Below the pieces are notes generated by a model that was not told the origin of the DNA, did not search any database, and saw only the letters and a list, made by a program, of their open reading frames with translations. 64,000 nt of DNA. It comes from Candidatus Segetimicrobium genomatis (GTDB lineage Bacteria > Sysuimicrobiota > Sysuimicrobiia > Sysuimicrobiales > Segetimicrobiaceae). The stretch lies in assembly GCA_005882275.1 (NCBI GenBank), contig VBAK01000105.1, positions 62,001-126,000 of the forward strand, read 5' to 3'. Shown one piece after another: positions 23,311-33,231 of this stretch; position 1 is the stretch's first letter; every line of letters starts with the position of its first letter. The position numbers were made by a program, and so were the translations under genes.

Positions 23311-24429
23311 GTGGACACGGCCCCCGATCAGCCGCCGAAGAGGGGCGTGCGCGTTGGGGGCGACCCCGCGCGCTCCTCCGGCCCTCCCGTGCCCCGCGCC
23401 CGGGCCGGCCACATCTTTCTCCGTGCCTGCCGGGGCGAGCCGACCGAGTCCACGCCGGTGTGGCTGATGCGGCAGGCCGGCCGCTACCTCCCCGAATACC
23501 GGGCGGTCCGCGAGCGGCTCAGCCTCCTCGATCTCTGCAAGACGCCCGAGGCCGCGGCCGAGGTGACGGTGCTGGCGGTGGACCGCCTCGGGGTCGACGC
23601 GGCGATCATTTTCGCCGACATCCTGCTTCCCGCAGAGCCGCTGGGCGTGGGGTTGGAGTTCGTCGAGGGCGAAGGGCCGGTGATCCGCCGCCCGGTGCGC
23701 GGGCCGGCGGACGTGGACCGGTTGCCGGTGGTCGACCCGCTGGCGCGCGTCCCGTTCGTCTTCGAGGCCGTGCGGCTGGCCCGGCAGGCGCTGGCCGGCC
23801 GGGTGCCCCTGATCGGCTTCGCCGGCGGGCCCTTTACGGTCGCGTCCTATCTGATCGAAGGGCATGCCTCGCAGGACTTCCTCCAGACGAAGGCGTTCAT
23901 GCACCGCGAGCCGGCCGCGTGGCGCGCGCTGATGGAGAAGCTCGCCGCGCTCACGATCGCGTATCTCAACGGCCAGATCGCCGCCGGCGCGGACGCCGTG
24001 CAGCTCTTCGACAGCTGGATCGGCTGCCTGGCCCCCGAGGACTACCGGCGTGGAGTCCTGCCGCACGTGCGCCGCGTCATCGCCGGTCTCGCGCCGGGGG
24101 TACCGGTGATCCATTTCGGGACGGGCACGGCGGGGCTGCTCGAGCTGATGCGGGAGGCCGGGGGCACGGTGATCGGCCTGGACTGGCGCGTTGATCTCGG
24201 CCAGGCGTGGCGCCGCCTGGGCGCGGGGGTGGGCGTGCAGGGCAATCTCGATCCTGCGCTTTTGCTGGCCGATCCGGCCGGGATCCGGCAGGGGGTGCGG
24301 GCGGTGCTGCAGAGCGCCGCCGGGCGGCCGGGCCATATCTTCAACCTGGGCCACGGGGTGCTGCCCGCCACGCCGTGGGCGCACGCGAAGGCGATGGTCG
24401 AGATGGTGCACGAGGAGAGCCGGCGCTAG
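23311..24429 (+). CDS. hemE: Uroporphyrinogen decarboxylase
   Basis: Converts uroporphyrinogen III to coproporphyrinogen III by four decarboxylations; cytoplasmic. 372 aa from GTG 23311, with an N-terminal extension of about 30 residues. Family signatures are PVWLMRQAGRYLPEYR (substrate-binding Arg pair), IIFADILLPAEPLG (catalytic Asp), GFAGGPFTVASYLIEG, VQLFDSWIG and the final HIFNLGHGVLPATPW. The stop TAG is followed immediately by the ATG of hemH, so the hem genes form one operon. A set of nested palindromes just upstream is a possible regulatory site. Confidence 0.95.
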   Translation: MDTAPDQPPKRGVRVGGDPARSSGPPVPRARAGHIFLRACRGEPTESTPVWLMRQAGRYLPEYRAVRERLSLLDLCKTPEAAAEVTVLAVDRLGVDAAIIFADILLPAEPLGVGLEFVEGEGPVIRRPVRGPADVDRLPVVDPLARVPFVFEAVRLARQALAGRVPLIGFAGGPFTVASYLIEGHASQDFLQTKAFMHREPAAWRALMEKLAALTIAYLNGQIAAGADAVQLFDSWIGCLAPEDYRRGVLPHVRRVIAGLAPGVPVIHFGTGTAGLLELMREAGGTVIGLDWRVDLGQAWRRLGAGVGVQGNLDPALLLADPAGIRQGVRAVLQSAAGRPGHIFNLGHGVLPATPWAHAKAMVEMVHEESRR

Positions 24430-25359
24430 ATGCCCGCGCCCTACGACGCCGTGCTGCTCATCGCGTTCGGCGGCCCGGACCGGATGTCGGACGTCCGGCC
24501 GTTCCTGGCCAACGTGCTCCGCGGCCGGCGGGTCCCCCCGGAGCGGATCGAAGAGGTCGTGCGGCACTACGAGGTGTTCGACGGGCATTCTCCGCTCGCC
24601 GAGCTCACCGGCCGGCAGGCAGAGGCGCTGCGCGCCGACCTGGCCGCGCGCGGCTCGCCGCTGCCCGTCTACATCGGCATGCGGAACTGGACGCCCTACC
24701 TCCACGAGACCCTCGCCCGCATGCGGGGAGAGGGCGTCCGGCGGGCGCTCGGCATCGTCCTGGCCCCGCACCGGAGTTACTCGAGTTGGGATCAGTATCT
24801 CGACAACGTGGCCGAGGCCCGCGAGCGGGTCGGGGCGGAGGCGCCCACCGTTGATTTTCTGCCCCCCTGGTTCGATCATCCGGGATTCATCGAAGCGCAG
24901 GCGGACCGGGTCGCGGCCGCGCTCGAGGCCGTGCCGGCCGCGCAACGATGGGACACGCCGCTGATCTTCACCGCGCACAGCATCCCGGCGGCGATGGCGG
25001 CGCGATCCCCCTACGTGGTGCAGCTGACGACGTCCGCCGGGCTGGTGGCCGCCCGCCTCACCCATGCCCGGTGGTCCGTGGCGTATCAGAGCCGGAGCGG
25101 CGATCCCGGGACGCCCTGGCTGGAACCGGACGTGACCGCGATGATCCGCGGGCTGGCCCGGCAGGCCGCGGCCGCCGTGGTCGCCGTCCCAATCGGCTTT
25201 GTCTGCGACCACATCGAGGTGCTCTACGATCTCGACACCGAGGCCCGCGCGGCGGCCCGCGAGGTGGGGGTGGCCTTTCATCGCGCCGGCACCGTCATGG
25301 ACCATCCCGCCTTCATCCGGATGCTGGGTGACCTCGTCCGCGCCGGCGCCGCCGGCTGA
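24430..25359 (+). CDS. hemH: Ferrochelatase (protoporphyrin or coproporphyrin type)
   Basis: Inserts ferrous iron into a porphyrin. 309 aa, the short form without C-terminal anchor, as in Bacillus. Visible motifs are LLIAFGGPDRMSDVRPF, IGMRNWTPYLHETL, LIFTAHSIPAAM with the catalytic His, AYQSRSGDPGTPWLEPD and VPIGFVCDHIEVLYDLD with the metal-binding Glu. The hemE-hemH-hemY order is the Bacillus one, where HemH works on coproporphyrin III (CpfC) before ChdC decarboxylates the haem. ChdC is not in the window, so the pathway branch is undecided. ATG starts at the base after the hemE stop. Confidence 0.93.
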   Translation: MPAPYDAVLLIAFGGPDRMSDVRPFLANVLRGRRVPPERIEEVVRHYEVFDGHSPLAELTGRQAEALRADLAARGSPLPVYIGMRNWTPYLHETLARMRGEGVRRALGIVLAPHRSYSSWDQYLDNVAEARERVGAEAPTVDFLPPWFDHPGFIEAQADRVAAALEAVPAAQRWDTPLIFTAHSIPAAMAARSPYVVQLTTSAGLVAARLTHARWSVAYQSRSGDPGTPWLEPDVTAMIRGLARQAAAAVVAVPIGFVCDHIEVLYDLDTEARAAAREVGVAFHRAGTVMDHPAFIRMLGDLVRAGAAG

Positions 25360-25378
25360 TTCCCGGCGGGCGGTCCCG

Positions 25379-26863
25379 ATGGCGAACCGGGGGGGCGCGT
25401 CGGAAGCGGGAGCCGTCCGGATCGTGGTCGTGGGAGGCGGGATCGCGGGCCTGGCGGCGGCGCATCGCCTCATCGAGGTGGGCGCGGCCGGGCAGATTCC
25501 CGTGGAGCCCTTCCTGTTCGAGTCCCGGGACCGGCTGGGGGGGATCATCGCGACAGAGCGGACCGGCGGCTGCATCATCGAAGGCGGGCCGGACGCGTTT
25601 CTCACGGAGAAGCCGTGGGCCGTGGCCCTGTGTGAGCGGCTGGGGCTGGCCGACCGGCTGATCCCGACCCGGGAGGCCCCCCGGCGAACGTTCGTGCTCC
25701 ACCGCGGGCGGCTCGAGCCGCTTCCGGACGGGTTCGCGCTGCTGGGGCCGAGCCGCCTCGGGCCGGTCCTGCGGACCCCGCTCCTGTCCTGGCGGGGGAA
25801 GCTGCGCCTGGCGATGGACCTCGTCCTCCCCCGAGGGCGGGTCGACGGAGACGAGAGCGTGGGCGCGTTCGTCGCCCGCCGCTTCGGGCGCGAAGTCCTC
25901 GACCGCGTGGTGCAGCCCCTCGTCAGCGCGGTCTACACGGCCGATCCCTCGGCGATCAGCCTGGCCGCCACGATGCCGAGGTTTCGGGAAATGGAGCGCC
26001 GCCACCGCAGCATCGCGTGGGCGCTCGCGCGATCCGCGCCCCGCCGCCGGGACGCGGAGGGGAGCGGGCCGCGCTGGAGCCTGTTCGTCACCCCATCCGG
26101 CGGAATGCAGGACCTGGTCGAGTCCGTCGCCCGCCGGCTGCCCCCCTCCGCGGTGCGGCTGCGGCAGGGTGTCGCCGCGGTGGTCCGCCCGAACGGCGCC
26201 CGGATGTGGCGGGTCGACCTCGCCGACGGGACTGCCATCGCGGCCGACGGCGTGATCCTTGCCACGCCCGCGCACCAGACCGCCCGCCTGGTGGCGGGAC
26301 TGGATCCCGACCTCGGCCGCCTGTGCGAGGCGATTCCGTACGCCTCGTCCGCGGCCGTCACGCTGGCCTACCGGCGCGCCGATGTCGGGCACGCGCTGGA
26401 CGGGTTCGGGGTCGTCGTCCCCCGGTCCGCGGGCCGGTCGATCCTGGCGGCCACGTTCTCGAGCGTGAAGTTTCCGGGCCGCGCCCCCGACGGCCAGGCG
26501 CTCCTCCGCGCGTTTCTCGGCGGCGCCCTCGTTCACGGGCTGCTCGATCGGGACGACGACGCGCTCGCGGCCGCCGCCGAGCAGGACCTCGGCGACGTGC
26601 TCGACATTCGCGCGCGTCCGCTCCTGGTCCGGGTGCACCGGCACCCCGCGGCGATGCCGCAATACCTCGTCGGCCATCAGGAGCGCGTCAGGGCCATCGC
26701 GGCGCAGGCCTCGCGCCACGCCGGCCTGGCCCTGGCCGGCGCCGCCTACGGCGGGGTCGGGATCCCCGACTGCGTTCGCTCCGGTGAGGAGGCCGCCGAG
26801 CGCGTGCTCGAGGGGGTGGCGGGCGCGTCTATTCCCGGGGCGTTGGCGCGGCCGCGGCGATGA
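25379..26863 (+). CDS. hemY: Protoporphyrinogen/coproporphyrinogen oxidase, FAD-dependent
   Basis: 494 aa from ATG 25379, 19 nt after hemH; the track ORF starts too early, inside hemH. The N-terminus has the FAD-binding GGGIAGLAAAHRL, then ESRDRLGGIIATE and the signature EGGPDAFLTEKPWA. The middle has PLVSAVYTADP, and the C-terminus LAGAAYGGVGIPDCVRSG, which closes the FAD site. The enzyme takes six electrons from a porphyrinogen to form the porphyrin for HemH. In the Bacillus-like arrangement the substrate is coproporphyrinogen III (CgoX); protoporphyrinogen IX remains possible. The 3' end overlaps the convergent molybdenum hydroxylase gene by 35 nt. Confidence 0.92.
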   Translation: MANRGGASEAGAVRIVVVGGGIAGLAAAHRLIEVGAAGQIPVEPFLFESRDRLGGIIATERTGGCIIEGGPDAFLTEKPWAVALCERLGLADRLIPTREAPRRTFVLHRGRLEPLPDGFALLGPSRLGPVLRTPLLSWRGKLRLAMDLVLPRGRVDGDESVGAFVARRFGREVLDRVVQPLVSAVYTADPSAISLAATMPRFREMERRHRSIAWALARSAPRRRDAEGSGPRWSLFVTPSGGMQDLVESVARRLPPSAVRLRQGVAAVVRPNGARMWRVDLADGTAIAADGVILATPAHQTARLVAGLDPDLGRLCEAIPYASSAAVTLAYRRADVGHALDGFGVVVPRSAGRSILAATFSSVKFPGRAPDGQALLRAFLGGALVHGLLDRDDDALAAAAEQDLGDVLDIRARPLLVRVHRHPAAMPQYLVGHQERVRAIAAQASRHAGLALAGAAYGGVGIPDCVRSGEEAAERVLEGVAGASIPGALARPRR

Positions 26864-29183
26864 GGGCGACGATGCGCTCGGGGGACACGGGGCCCTCCGT
26901 GATGCGCGCCCCGAAGGGCGCGAGGGCGTCCTCGATCGCGTTGGCGAGCGCGGCGGGGGGCGCGATCGCCCCGCCTTCGCCCACGCCTTTCACGCCGAGC
27001 GGGTTTCTGGGCGAGGGATGCTCGAGGTGGATCGTCTCGATCCGCGGCACGTCGCGGGCCTTGGGGAGCGCGTAGTCCATCAGGGACGCCGTGAGGAGCT
27101 GTCCGGCGGCGTCGTAGACGAGGGTCTCCCAGAGGCCGCCCCCGACGCCTTGGGCGACCCCGCCGTGGATCTGCCCGTCGACGATCTTGGGGTTGACGAC
27201 GCGGCCGCAGTCGTGCGCGACCACGTATCTGAGGATGGTGACCAGGCCCGTCTCCGGGTCGACGTCGAGCACCGCCACGTGGACGGCGCTCGCAAACGTC
27301 ACCGTCGGCACCGTCTCGACCACCGACGTCTCGAAGATCGGATCGGCCACGCGCCGGCCCTGAAACGTGGGCAGGCTGGACTGCACGATCCCGGCCAGCG
27401 GCAGCCCGCGGCCTGGGGTCCCCTTGACGAACACTTGCCCATCCGCCACGTCGAGATCGGCCTCGCCCGCCTCCAGCAGCGCGGCGGCGGCCCGCACCAG
27501 CTTCTGCCGCACCTCGCCCGCCGCGCGGGCGACGGCGTTGCCGGCGAGGACGAGGCTGCGGCTGGCAAACGTGCCGATCCCGGCGCCGACCTCGCCCGTG
27601 TCGCCCCCGATCACGGTGACGTCGGCCAGGCCGACGCCGAGGGCGTCGGCGGCGATCTGGGCAAACGTGGTTTCATGTCCCTGGCCCTGCGAGCACGCGC
27701 CCGTCGCCACCACGACCTTCCCCGACGCATCCACGCGGACGGTCGCGCTCTCGAAGGGGCCGATGCCGGTCCCTTCGACGTACGCCGCGATCCCCACGCC
27801 GCGGTACACCCCCCGGAGGCGCAGCGCCTGCTGCTCCCGCCGGAGGGCGGCGTACCCGACCGCGTCGAGGGCGCGCTCGAGCGCCTCCGGGAAGTCCCCG
27901 GTATCGTACACGAGCGGGTTCCCATCGCGGTAGAGCAGGCCGACGTCGTACGGCATCTCCTCGAGCCCGATGAGGTTGCGCCGGCGAACGTCGGCGGGGT
28001 CCAGGCCGAGTTGGCGCGCCAGGCGGTCCAGCATCCGTTCCATGACGAACACCGCCTCAGGGCGGCCCGCGCCCCGGTAGGGAGCGTGCGGCGTCTTATT
28101 CGTCAGGACCGACCGGGCGTCGAACGCGGCGTGCTTGATGCGGTAGGGTCCCAGCATGTGCGCGACCGTGTTGTACGGCTGCACGATCCCCCAGGGATTG
28201 TAGGCGCCTTGATCGAGCAGGAACCGGTCCCGGAACCCGAGGATCGTGCCGTCCGCGGCGGCCGCGATCTCGGCGTCGTGAAGCTGCTCCCGCGAGTGGG
28301 TGGCGCTCTCGAGGTGCTCGCGGCGGGTTTCGATCCATTTCACCGGCCGGCGCAGCCGGGCGGCGGCGGCCGGGATCAGGATATCCTCGGGGTACACCGA
28401 GCACTTGGTGCCAAACCCTCCGCCGACATCGGGGGCGACGACCCGCACCCGGTGGGCCGGCAGGCCGAGGCAGTCCGTGAGCGCGCGCTGCACGAGGTGC
28501 GGCACCTGCGTCGACGTCCAGACGGTGATGCCTCCGTCCCGGAGATCGGGGACCGCCAGGATTCCCCGCGGCTCGATGGGCATCCCCGCGGACCGTGAAA
28601 TCCTGAGGCGCTCCCGCAGCCGAACCGGCGCCGCGGCGAACGCCCGGTCGGGATCGCCCACGCTGAGCGCAAAGTGGACGGCGACATTATCGTCCCACCC
28701 CTCGTGGAGCCGGGGAGCGGCAGGATCGAGTCCCTGCTCCACGTCGGTGACGGCGGGGAGGGGGTCGTAGTCGATCTCGACGAGCCCGAGGGCGTCTTCG
28801 GCCGCCGCCCGGTCCTCCGCCAGCACGACGGCGATCGGCTCGCCGGCATAGCGGACCGTCCTCGCCGCCAGCGGGACCCCGGGCGCCGCGCGCACGCGGA
28901 AGCTCACCCGCGCCGCCAGCGGGGGCGTCGGCAGGCCGACCGACGGCAGCGGGCGGAGCGCGCCCGCGAGGTCGTCCTGGGCCAGGCACGCCGCGACCGA
29001 TGGATGGGCCCGCGCACGGTCGAGCCGGACCGCGACGAGCCGGGCGTGGGCGCGGGCGCTGCGGACCACGGCGGCGTGCAGGCACCCGGCGGCGGAGAGA
29101 TCATCCACGAACCGGCCGCGGCCCGCGAGCAGCCGCGGGTCTTCGTGCCTGCGGACGGCGGCGCCGACGTACCTGCCGCTCAT
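26829..29183 (-). CDS. Molybdenum hydroxylase large subunit (xanthine dehydrogenase/CoxL family, form II-like)
   Basis: 784 aa from ATG 29183 (MSGRYVGAAVRRHEDPRLLAG), the usual start of this family; the 895-aa track ORF over-extends. Motifs include TSTQVPHLVQRAL, VAPDVGGGFGTK, HAPYRGAGRPEAV (matching the AYRGAGR loop of form II CoxL-like enzymes, not the AYRCSFR of true CO dehydrogenase), ACSQGQGHET and the catalytic-Glu segment GVKGVGEGGAIAPP. It binds Mo with a cytosine-dinucleotide cofactor and hydroxylates an aldehyde, purine or similar compound. The FAD and [2Fe-2S] subunits that normally accompany it are not adjacent. It lies 40 nt downstream of an ABC permease gene, apparently in that operon. 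Confidence 0.88.
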   Translation of the reverse strand: MSGRYVGAAVRRHEDPRLLAGRGRFVDDLSAAGCLHAAVVRSARAHARLVAVRLDRARAHPSVAACLAQDDLAGALRPLPSVGLPTPPLAARVSFRVRAAPGVPLAARTVRYAGEPIAVVLAEDRAAAEDALGLVEIDYDPLPAVTDVEQGLDPAAPRLHEGWDDNVAVHFALSVGDPDRAFAAAPVRLRERLRISRSAGMPIEPRGILAVPDLRDGGITVWTSTQVPHLVQRALTDCLGLPAHRVRVVAPDVGGGFGTKCSVYPEDILIPAAAARLRRPVKWIETRREHLESATHSREQLHDAEIAAAADGTILGFRDRFLLDQGAYNPWGIVQPYNTVAHMLGPYRIKHAAFDARSVLTNKTPHAPYRGAGRPEAVFVMERMLDRLARQLGLDPADVRRRNLIGLEEMPYDVGLLYRDGNPLVYDTGDFPEALERALDAVGYAALRREQQALRLRGVYRGVGIAAYVEGTGIGPFESATVRVDASGKVVVATGACSQGQGHETTFAQIAADALGVGLADVTVIGGDTGEVGAGIGTFASRSLVLAGNAVARAAGEVRQKLVRAAAALLEAGEADLDVADGQVFVKGTPGRGLPLAGIVQSSLPTFQGRRVADPIFETSVVETVPTVTFASAVHVAVLDVDPETGLVTILRYVVAHDCGRVVNPKIVDGQIHGGVAQGVGGGLWETLVYDAAGQLLTASLMDYALPKARDVPRIETIHLEHPSPRNPLGVKGVGEGGAIAPPAALANAIEDALAPFGARITEGPVSPERIVALIAAAAPTPRE

Positions 29184-30100
29184 CCGGCCGGGAGCGCGCA
29201 GGGGGAAGGTCCCACGGCCGCGCTCACCCTTGAGACAGGCGGGGGTCGAGGGCGTCGTGGAGCCCGTCCCCGGCGAGGTTGAAGCCGAGGACCACCAGGG
29301 CGATCGCCACCCCCGGGGCGAGCGCCGCCCAGAAGGCCGTGAGGAGATATTTGTAGCTGTCGGAGAGCATCGCGCCCCACTCGGGGGTGGGGGGTTGGGC
29401 GCCCAGGCCGAGGAAGCCGAGGGCCGCGGCGTCGAGGATGGCGCCGGCGACCCCGAGGGTCGCCTGGACGACCAGCGGGGACGCCGCGTTCGGCAGAATC
29501 GCCCGCAGGAGCACACGCCACGCCCGCGCGCCCATCGCCCGCGCCGCCGTGACGTATTCGTGTTCCTTGATCGCGAGGGTGGAGGCCCGCGCGACGCGCG
29601 CGTACACCGGGATGTTCACGATGCTCACGGCGAGGATCGTGTTGTTGAGGCCAGGGCCGCGCATCGCCACGATGCCGATGGCCAGGATCACGGAAGGAAA
29701 GGCGAGCATGACGTCCATCATCCGCATGATGACGCCGTCCATCCGCCCGCCCACGTACCCCGCCGCGATGCCGAGCAGCGCTCCCGTGACGAGCGCCCCG
29801 GAGACGGCGGCGAGCCCGACCGTCATGGAGATCCGCGCCCCGTAGATCACGCGGCTGAAGACGTCGCGTCCCAACTCGTCGGTCCCGATCCAATGCAGCC
29901 CCGACGGCGATTTGAGGCGGCCGAGGAGGTTCTCGTCATCGTATCCCGCCGGGGCGATCTTCGGGGCGAGGAGGGCGATCAGCGTAAAGAGCGCGATCAG
30001 GCCGAAGCCGATCCGGGCGTTGCCGTTCCGCCAGAACCGCTTGACGGCCATCCGCAGCGCCGAGCGCTCGGCGCGGCGCATCGCCGGGTGCGCGGCCAGG

Positions 30101-31105
<1,005 letters not shown>

Positions 31106-31176
31106 CGTAAATACCAGGCGGGGGCCGCGAAGGCGCTCACCCTCGTGGCCCCCGGCCGGGTTGCCCGCCGGAGCGG

Positions 31177-32781
31177 TTACTTGAGTTCGACGGTCTCCAT
31201 GTACTCGTTGGCGTCCGGCTGCCCCACGAGCCCCTCGACGTTCTTGCGCATCAGGAGCGGGACTTTCGCGTGCGCGATCGGGATGTCCCGGTAGTCGCTG
31301 AGGATCATCTGCTCCGCCTGCGCGTACAGCTTCGCCCGTTCGGCCTGGCTCACGGCGACCTTGCCTTTATTGATCGCGTCGAACACCGCCGGGTTGTTGT
31401 ACGAGAGGTAGGCGTTGCCGGGGTCGTACTTCGGGAAGAAGAACCCCATCCAGTCGTCGGGATCGCCGTTGTCGCCGATCCACCCGATCATGAAGATGGG
31501 AAACTTGTTGGTCTTGCGGTCCTTGAGGTACGCGGCCCAGTCCTCGGTCATCAGGTGGACCCGGATGCCGATCCTGCCGAGGTCGCTGGCGATCGCCGTG
31601 CCGATCTCTTTGCCCGCCGGGAAGTAGGGGCGGCTCACCGGGATGTACCAGAAGTCGAGCGAGAACCCGTTGGGGTACTTCGCCTCGGCCAGGAGTTGCC
31701 TGGCTTTTGCGGGATTATAGTCGTACCCCATCCCGGTTTGCGCCCGGCCCCACATTAACGGCGGCATGTGCTGCTGGGCCACCTCGCCGAATCCGGCATA
31801 CAGACCCTGGACGATCGCCGGCCGGTTGATCGCGATGGCCACGGCCTGGCGGATCCGCTTGTCCTTGAAGAGGTCGTTGTTCATGTTGAACCGGACCCAG
31901 CCGGTGTTGAACGGCGGCCGGAACCCCACCTTGAGGGTGGGATCGTTCTGCGCCACCTTCACGTCATCCGTGTTCGGCAGCTCCATCGCATGGACCTCAT
32001 TGGCCCTGAGGGCGAGGAACCGGGCGGCGTTGTCCTTGATCACCCGCATCACGATCCGCCGGGTCTTGGGAAGCCCTTTGCGGAAGAAGCTGGGGTTGGC
32101 CTCCAGGGTGATATGGTCGTCCCGGATCCACTCCACGAACTTGTACGGGCCGGTGCCGACCGGATGCTGGCCCACGCCCTCGCCGCCGTACTTCTGGAAC
32201 GAGGCGGGGCTGGCCATGTCAAAGGAGATGATGGAGAGGTTGTAGACCAGGGGGGCGTTCGGTTTGTTCAGGACGACCTGCAGCGTGTACGGGTCGACCA
32301 CCCGGGCTTCCTTGAAGGAGTCCGCCATGAAGTCGTTCCAGTACTCGAAATCGAAGCCCTTCACGGCGTGATACGGGTTCTTGGGGTCGGCCATCCGGTC
32401 GAAGTTGAACTTGGCGGCCTCCGCGTTCCACGGGGTGCCGTCGTGGAACGTCACGCCCTTGCGCAGCTTGAACGTCCAGACGAGGCCGTCGGGTGAGACC
32501 GACCAGCTCTCCGCCAGGTCGGGCTCGATGTCGGTCTGGCCCTGCTTGGCCCGGACGAGGAGGTTGTAGACCTGGGTGGTCACCTCCGATGTCTCGCCAT
32601 TCGAGCTCACCTGGTTGTCGAGCGTGTCCGCGTCTCCCGATTTTCCCCAGACAAACGTGTCGTTCATTTGAGCGGCCCACCCCACGCGGGCGGCCGGCGA
32701 AAAGAGGAGCCCGGCCGCGAGGCAGCCGATCGTCGCGAGGGCCAGGACCGCGCCTCTCGAGAGCCTTGCCTGTGTCACCAT
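31177..32781 (-). CDS. ABC transporter substrate-binding protein, family 5 (DppA/OppA type)
   Basis: 534 aa with a signal peptide (LSRGAVLALATIGCLAAGLLFSP; the Cys could also be a lipobox-like site, though context is weak). The mature part shows the SBP family 5 pattern: DADTLDNQVSSNGET, LAESWSVSPDGLVWTFKLRKGVTFHDGTPWNAE, PNAPLVYNLSIISFDMAS, GVGQHPVGTGPYKFVEW and WIGDNGDPDDWMGFFF near the end. Members bind peptides, nickel, sugars or opines; the ligand is not deducible. It heads the operon that continues with two permeases and an orphan molybdenum hydroxylase, hinting that the imported compound might be oxidised by that enzyme. Confidence 0.9.
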   Translation of the reverse strand: MVTQARLSRGAVLALATIGCLAAGLLFSPAARVGWAAQMNDTFVWGKSGDADTLDNQVSSNGETSEVTTQVYNLLVRAKQGQTDIEPDLAESWSVSPDGLVWTFKLRKGVTFHDGTPWNAEAAKFNFDRMADPKNPYHAVKGFDFEYWNDFMADSFKEARVVDPYTLQVVLNKPNAPLVYNLSIISFDMASPASFQKYGGEGVGQHPVGTGPYKFVEWIRDDHITLEANPSFFRKGLPKTRRIVMRVIKDNAARFLALRANEVHAMELPNTDDVKVAQNDPTLKVGFRPPFNTGWVRFNMNNDLFKDKRIRQAVAIAINRPAIVQGLYAGFGEVAQQHMPPLMWGRAQTGMGYDYNPAKARQLLAEAKYPNGFSLDFWYIPVSRPYFPAGKEIGTAIASDLGRIGIRVHLMTEDWAAYLKDRKTNKFPIFMIGWIGDNGDPDDWMGFFFPKYDPGNAYLSYNNPAVFDAINKGKVAVSQAERAKLYAQAEQMILSDYRDIPIAHAKVPLLMRKNVEGLVGQPDANEYMETVELK

Positions 32782-32938
32782 GATCTCTCCCTCCGCTCTG
32801 GCCTGCGTCTCGAACGCATCCTTGTATTCGGGCGGGCGCCCGCCCGGTCCTTTGAATGCAAAACCCCGGGCGGGGGGTCGGGCACGTCGCCCGGTCTTCC
32901 CGGAGCCGCTCCGTGCTCTGCGGCGCGTTCCGCGGCTG

Positions 32939-32947
32939 TGCTATAAT
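32939..32947 (+). promoter_or_regulatory. Extended -10 promoter of the thrS leader
   Basis: TGC-TATAAT with no convincing -35. The predicted start near 32954 would give a leader of about 280 nt that begins just before the T-box stem I. Confidence 0.6.
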
Positions 32948-32953
32948 AATCTA

Positions 32954-33209
32954 TGGAAGTTGCAGCGCACGTGCTTCATCAGTCTGGCTGTGACGGGGAC
33001 AAGTACGCCGGCAGCAGCCGGAAGAGAGGCGGGGCCTTAGGCTGAGAGCCCTGCCCGGGTGCCCGGCCGAAGACCACCCCTGAGCCGCAGGCGATGACCA
33101 TGCCTGCCGGGTGCGCCCGAGAGCGCGCGGCGAGTGCCCCCCGGGGAGGGGGGAAGATGGGTGGAACCGCGGCGGCCTCCGTCCCATGCGGGCGGGGGCG
33201 TTTGTATTT
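32954..33209 (+). promoter_or_regulatory. T-box riboswitch (threonine) controlling thrS
   Basis: The leader shows T-box landmarks in order: GACGGGGACAAGTACG at the base of stem I, AGAGAGGCGGGGCC and GCTGAGAGCC in its distal part, the specifier segment GAAG-ACC-ACCCCTGAGC with ACC (33073-33075, threonine), and the T-box TGGGTGGAACCGCGG (33158-33172). Uncharged tRNA-Thr(GGU) should pair with ACC and, by its acceptor end, with TGGA, favouring antitermination. TGGA instead of TGGT predicts a U at the tRNA discriminator position. A terminator and T-rich tract follow immediately. Confidence 0.88.
33175..33209 (+). terminator. T-box-regulated intrinsic terminator before thrS
   Basis: GCCTCCG-T-CCC pairs with GGG-CGGGGGC around ATGC (one bulged T, one G-U), then TTTGTATTT. 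It begins just after the T-box sequence, as required for mutually exclusive terminator and antiterminator folding. Confidence 0.75.
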
Positions 33210-33231
33210 CTCTAGGGGCTGGAGGGCCGGG

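Noticed and set aside
26829-29183. Aerobic carbon monoxide dehydrogenase large subunit
   Set aside because: The active-site loop reads PYRGAGR (form II-like), not AYRCSFR, and no coxM/coxS genes adjoin it.
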